Shown here one piece after another: positions 1 to 5,103 of a stretch of 6,282 nucleotides of DNA (position 1 is the stretch's first letter; every line of letters begins with the position of its first letter). The translations under genes and the position numbers were made by a program. The notes beneath the pieces were generated by a model. That model was not told the DNA's origin. It did no database searches and saw only the letters and a list, made by a program, of their open reading frames with translations. This stretch comes from Nitriliruptoraceae bacterium (GTDB lineage Bacteria; Actinomycetota; Nitriliruptoria; Nitriliruptorales; Nitriliruptoraceae), in the NCBI GenBank assembly GCA_007134165.1, contig SLLJ01000234.1, positions 1 through 6,282 on the forward strand. Direction: 5' to 3'.

Positions 1-54
1 GCCCGTTCCCACCAGCCGGCCCGTTCCCACCAGCCGGCCCGTTCCCACCAGCCG
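1..54 (+). repeat. 18-bp tandem repeat, three perfect copies, in frame
   Basis: The unit GCCCGTTCCCACCAGCCG occurs three times without mismatch at 1-18, 19-36 and 37-54, and may continue to the left of the window. In the reading frame of the methyltransferase it encodes PFPPAG repeated. There are no spacers between copies, so this is a minisatellite-like coding repeat and not a CRISPR. Confidence 0.9.
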
Positions 55-266
55 GCCCCGACCCGGGCGCGCTCTGGCCGCTGCCCGCCGACGCGGTGGT
101 GGTCGTGGGCACTGAGCGCGGGGGGCTCGACCCGGACCTGGCCCGGCGGGCGCACCACCGCTGCACGATCCCGATGCGTCCCGGAGTCTCGAGCCTGAAC
201 CTGGCAACCGCCGTCGCCGTGGCGCTCTACACCCCGGCGCCGCCCCACGTCCCGCCGTGGCGATGA
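1..266 (+). CDS. SpoU/TrmH-family RNA 2'-O-methyltransferase, C-terminal fragment
   Basis: The last 87 codons of a gene cut by the window edge are read in the frame beginning at base 3, ending with TGA at 264-266. Two signatures of the SpoU/TrmH (SPOUT) family are visible: VVVVGTERGGLD, matching the G-x-E-x-x-G-L motif, and IPMRPGVSSLNLATAVAVAL, matching the C-terminal motif that builds the trefoil knot and binds S-adenosylmethionine. The family transfers methyl groups to ribose 2'-OH of rRNA or tRNA in the cytoplasm. Which RNA is modified cannot be told without the N-terminal part. The first 18 visible residues are three copies of PFPPAG, encoded by a perfect 18-bp tandem repeat just before the G-x-E motif. 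This looks like a low-complexity insertion, since most homologues are compact there. The stop overlaps the ATG of the next gene, suggesting translational coupling. The family call is firm. Confidence 0.88.
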   Translation, partial: PFPPAGPFPPAGPFPPAGPDPGALWPLPADAVVVVGTERGGLDPDLARRAHHRCTIPMRPGVSSLNLATAVAVALYTPAPPHVPPWR

Positions 267-1057
267 GCTCTGCCCGAACACCGACTCCCGACCGGGTGCG
301 CGCCGCAATGGTGCGCGCGGTCTCCCCCCGGCTGGCCCAGGGCCTGCGTACCTTCCGGGATCGCAGCCCGATCGACCTCGAGCGGGCCCGGTGCCAGCAC
401 CGCGCCTACCAGCGGGTGCTGCGCGACCTCGACGTCGAGGTGGTGACGGCGCCGCCGGCCAACCAGCACCCCGACGGGGTCTTCGTCGAGGACGCCGTGG
501 TGGTCGTCGACGACCTGGCTGTACTCACCCGACCGGGGGCGCCCGAGCGCCGGGCCGAGCCCGATGCGCTGGGCCCGGTGCTGGCCGCCCGCGGTTACCG
601 GCTCGAGCGCGTGACTGCCCCCGCCCGACTCGACGGCGGCGACGTGCTGGTCGTGGACGACCTGGTCTACGTGGGCGTGGGCGCCAGGACCGACCGGGCT
701 GGCGCCGAGGCGCTGGCCGAAGCGCTGGCCGGAATCGGCCGCCGGGTGGTCCCCGTGGCCGTGCCGGGGGCGTTGCACCTCAAGACCGCGGTCACCGCGC
801 TGCCCGACGGCACCCTGGTGGGCCTTCCCGACCGGATCGAGGCCGAGGCCTTCTCGCCCCGCACGGTGCTGCCCGCCGCCGAGCCCGAGGGCGCGAACCT
901 GCTGCCGGTCAACGGGCGGGTCCTGGTGTCGGCCACCGCGCCGGGCACGGCGGCGTTGCTGGCCGAGCGGGGCCTTGAGGTGATCCCGGTCGAGATCGAC
1001 GAGTTCGAACGGGCCGAGGCCGGACTGACCTGTCTGAGCGTGCGGCTGCCGCACTGA
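263..1057 (+). CDS. ddaH: N(omega),N(omega)-dimethylarginine dimethylaminohydrolase (DDAH)
   Basis: Probable dimethylargininase of the guanidino-group-modifying (amidinotransferase-fold) superfamily, 264 aa from ATG 263; bacterial DDAH proteins are around 250 aa. It would hydrolyse mono- or dimethylarginine to citrulline plus methylamine or dimethylamine in the cytosol. Visible family motifs, numbered from ATG 263, are HPDGVFVEDA (Asp71, Glu76, Asp77, substrate binding), RLDGGDVL (Asp124, acidic member of the triad), VGVGARTDRAGAEAL (Arg142), HLKTAVT (His172, catalytic) and EFERAEAGLTCLSVRL (Cys257, nucleophile). The triad appears intact. An in-frame GTG at 257 would add two residues. ATG 263 is preferred because it makes the classic ATGA overlap with the upstream stop; neither start has a clear Shine-Dalgarno sequence. 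Arginine deiminase is an alternative in the same fold, but those proteins are much longer. Exact substrate is inferred. Confidence 0.87.
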   Translation: MSSARTPTPDRVRAAMVRAVSPRLAQGLRTFRDRSPIDLERARCQHRAYQRVLRDLDVEVVTAPPANQHPDGVFVEDAVVVVDDLAVLTRPGAPERRAEPDALGPVLAARGYRLERVTAPARLDGGDVLVVDDLVYVGVGARTDRAGAEALAEALAGIGRRVVPVAVPGALHLKTAVTALPDGTLVGLPDRIEAEAFSPRTVLPAAEPEGANLLPVNGRVLVSATAPGTAALLAERGLEVIPVEIDEFERAEAGLTCLSVRLPH

Positions 1058-1065
1058 GCATCTTG

Positions 1066-1085
1066 GATGGCCGTAGGTGGCCATC
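1066..1085 (+). terminator. Possible transcription terminator hairpin after ddaH
   Basis: GATGGCC (1066-1072) and GGCCATC (1079-1085) form a perfect 7-bp stem with a 6-nt loop, starting 9 bases after the ddaH stop codon. A second 6-bp stem follows at once (CGGGCC 1085-1090 with GGCCCG 1098-1103). There is no T-run, so intrinsic termination is plausible but weakly supported. Confidence 0.35.
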
Positions 1086-1140
1086 GGGCCGCGGCGTGGC
1101 CCGGCCGTCCCGTCCGCAGCCATCGCTCCCTGGTGCGATC

Positions 1141-1236
1141 CTCCCGAAGGGGTTCGAAACTCGCGGGAGCGAGGGTTTCTCTCGGTGCGAACGGTGCGTC
1201 GTGCGCGAAGCTTCCGTCGGCGCAAGTTTCGTGCGC
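1141..1236 (+). other. Cluster of consecutive stem-loops, possible structured RNA
   Basis: Three hairpins can be drawn in a row. The first is CTCC/GGGG around a CGAA loop (1141-1152). The second is a 9-bp stem GAAACTCGC with GCGA-gg-GTTTC (1156-1164 and 1169-1179), closed by a GGGA tetraloop of GNRA type with a 2-nt bulge. It can be enclosed by GTTC/GAAC (1152-1155 with 1189-1192); position 1152 can join only one of these two helices. The third is an 11-bp stem (1203-1213 with 1224-1236) with a G-T wobble and a 2-nt bulge. The strand is uncertain because each hairpin also exists on the complement. The cluster could be a small RNA, a bidirectional terminator array or chance folding of GC-rich DNA. 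Confidence 0.22.
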
Positions 1237-1374
1237 CTTCCGGGCGTGCAGGTTTCCCTGAGTGGCCACGCGCCTACTAATAGTGGTCGCTGGGCGGTGC
1301 AGGGGGCTGTTCTGTCGCGCGGAGGCCGGGGCCGCAGGATCCGGGTCGACGGCCGGCTGGGTGGAGGCCGAGGG

Positions 1375-1388
1375 AAGCTGGCCAGCTT
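1375..1388. other. Perfect 14-bp palindrome AAGCTGGCCAGCTT
   Basis: AAGCTGGCCAGCTT is identical to its reverse complement. It lies 48 bp beyond the stop of the minus-strand dehydrogenase gene, in the convergent intergenic region. It could be a protein-binding site, or a 5-bp stem with a GGCC loop near the end of the minus-strand transcript. No partner promoter is recognised beside it. Confidence 0.4.
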
Positions 1389-1435
1389 GCTGGTCGGGGC
1401 GGCGCCCGACGGCTGAAGGCCACGCTGCGCAAGCG

Positions 1436-2488
1436 TCAGGCCACCACCACGCCCTCGAGCCGCGGGTCGTCGTCGAGTACCCGCCGGACCTCGGCGACCG
1501 GGTCCCCCTGGCTGAGCACGGTGGGGAAGTCGTCCTTCAGGCTTGGCGCCCGGCGCACGGCCTCGAGCAGCGTGTCGCGCTCGAAGGGCCGCTCGCGGGC
1601 CGTGTCCCAGAAGCCGGTGCGGTCGAACACCGAGGCGATGCGCTCGGTTCCCTGGCCCTGCAGTCGGCTGACGAGGTAGGTCGCCACGCCGACCTGGATG
1701 CCATGCAGGTAGCGGCCCGGAACCAGCACATCGAGCGCATGGCTCACGAGGTGCTCGCTGCCGCTGGCCGGCCGCGACGAACCACAGATCTCCATCGCGA
1801 TGCCGTTGAGCAGCAACGCGGTGGCCAACAGCCGAATCCCCTCGTCGTCCCGGGTCGGGGTGTTGGTGAACTGGTGCACCGTGGCATCCGACAGCAGCGC
1901 CGCGAGGTCGTCGACCGGCGTGCCGTGGCGGTGGAAGGCCAGCTTCCAGTCGTGGACCGCGGTGATCTTGGCCACCAGGTCGCCGACCCCCGAGTGCCAC
2001 AGCGCCAACGGCGCCTGACGGCACACCTCGGTGTCCACGATCACGCCGTAGGGCAGGGCGCTGGGCAGCGAGCGGCGCCGGCCGTCCACGGTGAGGCTGG
2101 CCCCAGGGCTCGAGAAACCGTCGTTGGACAGGGAGGTGGGCACCGCGAGGTAGGGCCGGCGGGCAAGAAAGGCGACGTACTTGGCCACGTCGAGCGCGCG
2201 GCCGCCGCCAAGCCCGACCACCGCGTCGCAGTCGGTCGGCAGCGAGGTGAAGGCGGTCATCGCCGCCTCGAGGGAGGCGTCGGGCACCTCCTGGTGGACC
2301 ACCGGATCGATCTGCTCGTCCGCGAGCGCCTGGTCGGCGGCGGTGAGCAGCTCGGGGACCATGCCGGCACTGACGAACATCGCCGGGCGTCGCCAGCCCT
2401 CCCGGGCAAGGTAGATCCCGAGCCGGGACAGCGCTCCGGGCTTGATGCGCACCAGGGTCGGGATCGCAATTCGGCTCACAGCGCTCAT
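1436..2488 (-). CDS. egsA: sn-glycerol-1-phosphate dehydrogenase (G1PDH, EgsA/AraM family)
   Basis: This 350-aa protein belongs to the iron/zinc-dependent polyol dehydrogenase/dehydroquinate-synthase-like superfamily and matches the G1PDH branch. Motifs in order are GLGGGRALDVAKY (92-104, NAD(P) phosphate binding), PTSLSNDGFSSPGASL (117-132, the G1PDH signature loop), GVGDLVAKITAVHDWKLA (167-184, Asp170 likely metal ligand), GSSRPASGSEHLVSHALD (236-253, one of His246/His250 a metal ligand) and LHGIQVGV (261-268, His262 metal ligand). Family members reduce dihydroxyacetone phosphate to sn-glycerol 1-phosphate with NAD(P)H in the cytosol. That is the archaeal lipid backbone; in Bacillus AraM feeds a prenylglyceryl phosphate route. 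The ATG at 2488 overlaps the stop of the upstream phosphatase gene (ATGA), with a GAGG at 2502-2499 as ribosome site, so the two are probably co-translated. The loop resembles the archaeal SNDG form. 3-Dehydroquinate synthase or glycerol dehydrogenase fit less well. Confidence 0.83.
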   Translation of the reverse strand: MSAVSRIAIPTLVRIKPGALSRLGIYLAREGWRRPAMFVSAGMVPELLTAADQALADEQIDPVVHQEVPDASLEAAMTAFTSLPTDCDAVVGLGGGRALDVAKYVAFLARRPYLAVPTSLSNDGFSSPGASLTVDGRRRSLPSALPYGVIVDTEVCRQAPLALWHSGVGDLVAKITAVHDWKLAFHRHGTPVDDLAALLSDATVHQFTNTPTRDDEGIRLLATALLLNGIAMEICGSSRPASGSEHLVSHALDVLVPGRYLHGIQVGVATYLVSRLQGQGTERIASVFDRTGFWDTARERPFERDTLLEAVRRAPSLKDDFPTVLSQGDPVAEVRRVLDDDPRLEGVVVA

Positions 2489-3234
2489 GGGCCAACCACC
2501 TCGTCGACGATCTGCGACCAGCGTTCGAAGCGCTGGAATGCGAGCCCCTCGGCCGCGGCCGCTGTCGCCAGGTCCCCGCGGGCGAAGCGCAGTTCGGCGG
2601 GCACCAGCCGGGCGGCGTCGAGGTCGGGCCAGCCATCACCGGCGAAAGCGACCCGCTCCCGGCGGGCGAGCCGGTCACGGACCACGGCCGCCTTGTCGAC
2701 CCCGAGCTCGTGGGACACGAACGGTGAAGCCTCGGGGCGCTGCATCAGCAGGCCCTGCCCGGGCACGAAACGCCCCGGGTTCGCGTGCACCTCCGGCTCG
2801 ACGCCCGCGCTGGCCAGCAAGCGGTCGACGTACCACGAACAGCCCGCGGAGACCACCACGACCTCCCAGCCGTGCTCGGTCAGCCGTGCGACCGAGCCCG
2901 CGAGCCCCTCGTCGAGCCCCATGGCGTCCATGACCTCGAGGAGTTCGGCCTCGGAGTGTCGACCGAGGCTGGCGAAGATGCGCTGCAGCGCCTCGAAGTG
3001 GGTCACGTGGCCAGCGCGGTACTGCCCCCAGTGGTCCGGCAGGTCGGGCGGCAGCAGCCGCTCGGAGACGAGCGAGTAGAAGTCCCGGGCGGTCATCGTG
3101 CCGTCGAAGTCGGTGACCAGGGCCGCGCAGGGCTCAGCGGCGGTGGACGGATCGGGGGCGGCGGACGGATCGGGGGCGGCGGACGGATCGGGGGCGGCGA
3201 TGGCAGATCCTCCTGGCCGGGAGCATCGAGGCAT
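2485..3234 (-). CDS. HAD-IB (MtnX/phosphoserine-phosphatase-like) phosphatase
   Basis: This 249-aa protein (from ATG 3234) carries all four haloacid dehalogenase motifs. They are TDFDGTMT with Asp42 nucleophile and Asp44 acid/base, VSAG with Ser129, DKAAVV with Lys181, and FAGDGWPDLDAA with Asp200 and Asp204 for magnesium. The spacing and the C1 cap segment between motifs I and II fit subclass IB, nearest in style to MtnX-like 2-hydroxy-3-keto-5-methylthiopentenyl-1-phosphate phosphatases. No other methionine-salvage gene is nearby, so that substrate is unproven. Residues 12-30 are a low-complexity Ala/Pro/Asp/Ser stretch encoded by a triple 18-bp repeat, ahead of the point where most relatives begin. 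The start is uncertain: ATG 3234 is the only standard start near the domain, but a perfect AGGAGG (3214-3209) sits 7 nt before an ATC codon at 3201. The gene heads a two-gene operon with the G1P dehydrogenase, hinting at a phosphorylated glycerol-like substrate. Confidence 0.82.
   Translation of the reverse strand: MPRCSRPGGSAIAAPDPSAAPDPSAAPDPSTAAEPCAALVTDFDGTMTARDFYSLVSERLLPPDLPDHWGQYRAGHVTHFEALQRIFASLGRHSEAELLEVMDAMGLDEGLAGSVARLTEHGWEVVVVSAGCSWYVDRLLASAGVEPEVHANPGRFVPGQGLLMQRPEASPFVSHELGVDKAAVVRDRLARRERVAFAGDGWPDLDAARLVPAELRFARGDLATAAAAEGLAFQRFERWSQIVDEVVGP
3145..3198 (-). repeat. 18-bp tandem repeat, three perfect copies, in frame
   Basis: On the + strand the unit GGACGGATCGGGGGCGGC occurs perfectly at 3145-3162, 3163-3180 and 3181-3198. 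Read on the minus strand it encodes AAPDPS three times at the N-terminus of the HAD phosphatase. Copy number can change in steps of six residues without breaking the frame. Confidence 0.93.
3209..3214 (-). promoter_or_regulatory. Perfect Shine-Dalgarno AGGAGG facing a non-standard codon
   Basis: AGGAGG on the minus strand lies inside the predicted N-terminal codons of the phosphatase. The codon at ideal distance (7 nt) is ATC at 3201-3199, in frame with the phosphatase. No ATG, GTG or TTG in that frame follows it within normal spacing. It either marks a rare ATC start or is coincidental, with translation beginning at ATG 3234. Confidence 0.45.
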
Positions 3235-3239
3235 GACTG

Positions 3240-3245
3240 ACCGTA
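3240..3245 (-). promoter_or_regulatory. Possible -10 element for the phosphatase/G1PDH operon
   Basis: TACGGT on the minus strand fits the actinobacterial TAnnnT -10 pattern. Initiation about 7 nt downstream would fall at about 3233, practically on the A of ATG 3234. That would give a leaderless mRNA, or a roughly 30-nt leader if translation starts at ATC 3201. No clear -35 was found. Confidence 0.28.
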
Positions 3246-3246
3246 G

Positions 3247-3275
3247 GCCGGCCCGCGGACGGCTGCCGGCCCGCG
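3247..3275. repeat. Direct repeat GCCGGCCCGCG in the divergent promoter region
   Basis: GCCGGCCCGCG occurs at 3247-3257 and again at 3265-3275, an 18-bp period with a 7-bp spacer, between the divergent phosphatase and acyl-CoA dehydrogenase genes. It could be a paired regulator site for either promoter. In such GC-rich DNA an 11-bp match is suggestive only. Confidence 0.35.
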
Positions 3276-3284
3276 CCCCGGCAC

Positions 3285-3314
3285 TTCGGACCGACCAGCG
3301 CCCAACGGTACGGT
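3285..3314 (+). promoter_or_regulatory. Possible promoter for the acyl-CoA dehydrogenase gene
   Basis: TTCGGA (3285-3290) and TACGGT (3309-3314) are separated by 18 bp. The -10 fits TAnnnT; the -35 is weak. Transcription would begin near 3321, leaving a leader of about 43 nt that contains the ribosome-binding site at 3352-3357. Confidence 0.33.
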
Positions 3315-3351
3315 GGAGCGGGATCCGTTCAGTCCCCGACGGTTCGCGAGC

Positions 3352-3357
3352 GAGGAG
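3352..3357 (+). promoter_or_regulatory. Ribosome-binding site fixing the start at ATG 3364
   Basis: GAGGAG stands 6 nt before ATG 3364. This selects that ATG over the in-frame GTG at 3313, which has no such sequence and lies on the proposed -10 element. Confidence 0.75.
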
Positions 3358-3363
3358 CCCACC

Positions 3364-5082
3364 ATGATCGGCGTCGAGCACACCGGCCACCTGCAGGACC
3401 CTCCGCGCCTGCGCGACGAATGGGAGGACGACCTCGCGCTGCAGCGGCTGCTCGAGCGGGTGCTCCCCGCCGAGGTGCGTGCCGAGATCACCCCCGGACT
3501 CGCCCAGATGGGCCGGCTCGCGGCCACCGAACTCAAGGACTGGTCCGACCAGATGGACACCCGCGAGCACGAACCGCGGCTGCGTGCCTTCGACGCTTGG
3601 GGGCGGCGGGTCGACGACGTCGAGGTGTCCCCGATCTGGGATCGCATCGCCGCCGTGGCCCACGAACACGGGGTGATCGCCACCGCCTACGAGCGCGCCC
3701 ACGGCGCCCATTCCCGGGTGCACCAGTTCGCGCTGGCCTACCTCTACAGCCCCTCGAGCGCCCTGTTCAGCTGCCCGTTGGCGATGACCGATGGGGCCGC
3801 GGCCACGCTGCTCGCCCACGGTGATTCGGCGCTGATCGACCGGGCGCTGCCGCGCCTGACCAGCCGGGATCCCGAGGCGGCCTGGACCTCCGGGCAGTGG
3901 ATGACCGAGCGCGCCGGGGGCTCCGACGTGGGCCGCTCGGAGACCGTGGCGGTGCCCGACGGGGGCGTATGGCGGCTGACCGGCACGAAGTGGTTCACCT
4001 CGGCGGTCACCGCCGACATGGCGCTGACACTGGCACGACCCGAGGGCAACGGTCCCGGCGGCCGGGGTCTGGCGATGTACTACGTCGAGGTCCGCGACGA
4101 GGCCGGAGCACTCAACGGCATCCGGGTGCTGCGCCTCAAGGACAAGCTCGGCACCCGGCAGATGCCCACTGCCGAGCTGGCGCTCGAGGGAACCGCTTCC
4201 CACCTGGTCGGCGCCCCCTCGGACGGCACCCGCAGTATCACCCCGATGCTCACCATCACCCGCCTGTGGAACTCCGTGGTCGCCACCAGCGGACTGCGCC
4301 GTGGCCTGGCCCTGGCCCGCGACTACGCGACCCGGCGGGTCGCGTTCGGTCGTGAGCTGATCGACCAGCCGCTGCACCAGGCGACGCTGGCGGGGCTGCG
4401 CGTGCAGCACGAAGCGAGCCTGCAACTGGCGTTCCGCGCGGTCGCCCTACTCGGTCGACAGGAGGCCGGAGTGGCCACCGAGCAGGAACGCAAGGCGCTG
4501 CGCATGCTGCTGCCGATCACCAAACTGGTGACCGGCAAACAGGGCATCGCCGGCGCCTCCGAGACCCTGGAGACCTTCGGCGGCGCCGGCTACATCGAGG
4601 ACACCCACCTGCCGCAGCTGCTGCGTGACGCCCAGGTGCTGCCGATCTGGGAGGGCACCACCAACGTGCTGTCACTGGACGCCCTGCGGGCCCTGCAGCG
4701 CGAACAGGCCCTGCCCGCCTTCCTCGACGAGGTGCGCACCGCCGCGACCGCCACCCGCCACCCGCAGCTGGCCCGGGTCGGCGACCAGGCGATCCAGGCC
4801 GCCGACCACGCGGCGAGCTGGGTGCTGCAGGCCGCCCGTATCGGACCGGCGGCGGTGGAGCACGGCGCACGACGCTTCACGATGACACTCGGCCGTGCGC
4901 TGCAGGCGGCGCTGCTGGCCGCGCAGGCACAGCACGACCTCGACGTTCACGGCGATGCGCGGGCGCTGGCCGTGGCGAGGCGCTTCGCCGCCGAAGGCAT
5001 CGACGTGCTCGAGGCCCCTGGCGAGCAGTTGGCAGCAGACGCCGCGCTCGCTGCCGACGAGCGGCTGCTGCCCGAGGAGTGA
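3364..5082 (+). CDS. AidB-like acyl-CoA dehydrogenase flavoprotein
   Basis: This 572-aa protein is of the acyl-CoA dehydrogenase superfamily, closest in motif pattern to the AidB branch (E. coli AidB is about 540 aa). It has an N-terminal helical part with an AidB-like leader (about 1-130). Next comes the middle beta domain with CPLAMTDGAAATLL (137-150), GQWMTERAGGSDVG (177-190) and TGTKWFTSAVTADM (206-219). The FAD-binding C-terminal helical domain has VAFGRELIDQPL (326-337), ETFGGAGYIEDTHLP (403-417) and LPIWEGTTNVLSLDALRAL (426-444). Glu430 in WEG aligns with the usual catalytic base position. The Ala-rich tail from about 445 resembles the extra helical domain that binds DNA in AidB. FAD binding is expected; the acyl-CoA substrate, and any role in alkylation stress, cannot be read from sequence. 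The gene is divergent from the phosphatase operon and convergent with the next gene, so it is probably transcribed alone. Confidence 0.88.
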   Translation: MIGVEHTGHLQDPPRLRDEWEDDLALQRLLERVLPAEVRAEITPGLAQMGRLAATELKDWSDQMDTREHEPRLRAFDAWGRRVDDVEVSPIWDRIAAVAHEHGVIATAYERAHGAHSRVHQFALAYLYSPSSALFSCPLAMTDGAAATLLAHGDSALIDRALPRLTSRDPEAAWTSGQWMTERAGGSDVGRSETVAVPDGGVWRLTGTKWFTSAVTADMALTLARPEGNGPGGRGLAMYYVEVRDEAGALNGIRVLRLKDKLGTRQMPTAELALEGTASHLVGAPSDGTRSITPMLTITRLWNSVVATSGLRRGLALARDYATRRVAFGRELIDQPLHQATLAGLRVQHEASLQLAFRAVALLGRQEAGVATEQERKALRMLLPITKLVTGKQGIAGASETLETFGGAGYIEDTHLPQLLRDAQVLPIWEGTTNVLSLDALRALQREQALPAFLDEVRTAATATRHPQLARVGDQAIQAADHAASWVLQAARIGPAAVEHGARRFTMTLGRALQAALLAAQAQHDLDVHGDARALAVARRFAAEGIDVLEAPGEQLAADAALAADERLLPEE

Positions 5083-5103
5083 GCCGGGGCTGTGCGCCCG
5101 GGG
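5083..5103. terminator. Possible shared bidirectional terminator
   Basis: Only 21 bp separate two convergent stop codons. CCGGG (5084-5088) and CCCGG (5097-5101) can form a 5-bp all-GC stem with an 8-nt loop, usable from both directions. There is no T-tract on either side, so support is weak. Confidence 0.25.

Larger units (their letters stand above)
1058..1435. other. Long convergent intergenic region without a convincing gene
   Basis: This 378-bp stretch lies between the ends of two convergent genes. Open frames across it give Arg/Ser/Gly-rich translations without recognisable motifs and are judged non-coding. It contains a 7-bp stem just after the ddaH stop (1066-1085), a chain of further possible stems (1141-1236), an AT-richer spot around 1274-1283 and a 14-bp perfect palindrome (1375-1388). 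Around 1150-1285 the base composition looks less GC-rich than the flanking genes. No tRNA, rRNA or known riboswitch was recognised. Confidence 0.6.

Noticed and set aside
1..54. CRISPR array
   Set aside because: The 18-bp copies are directly adjacent with no spacers and lie in frame within a coding region.
1149..1170. tRNA T-arm suggested by GGTTCGAAAC
   Set aside because: The flanking bases do not form a 5-bp T-stem and no acceptor or anticodon arm can be built around it.
1063..1416. Small + strand frames in the intergenic region
   Set aside because: No ribosome site, several mutually overlapping frames, and low-information translations.
1436..2488. 3-Dehydroquinate synthase or glycerol dehydrogenase
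   Set aside because: The SNDGFSSPGASL loop and the SGSEH segment are characteristic of G1P dehydrogenases rather than those relatives.
909..2678. Long minus-strand frame of about 590 codons
   Set aside because: It crosses the intergenic region and overlaps two genes in other frames; the sequence is Arg/Pro/Gly-rich without motifs.
1262..3079. Long open frame of about 600 codons on the + strand
   Set aside because: It is antisense to the G1PDH and HAD genes, which have clear motifs. The translation is rich in His, Arg and Gly with no domain, as expected for a shadow frame in GC-rich DNA.
2485..3234. Assignment as MtnX of methionine salvage
   Set aside because: The fold class is similar, but no other salvage gene is near and HAD-IB substrate specificity cannot be read from motifs, so only the family is called.
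3235..4425. Minus-strand upstream extension of the phosphatase frame
   Set aside because: This part is antisense to the acyl-CoA dehydrogenase and lacks domain content; the enzyme's own domain begins near residue 38 from ATG 3234.
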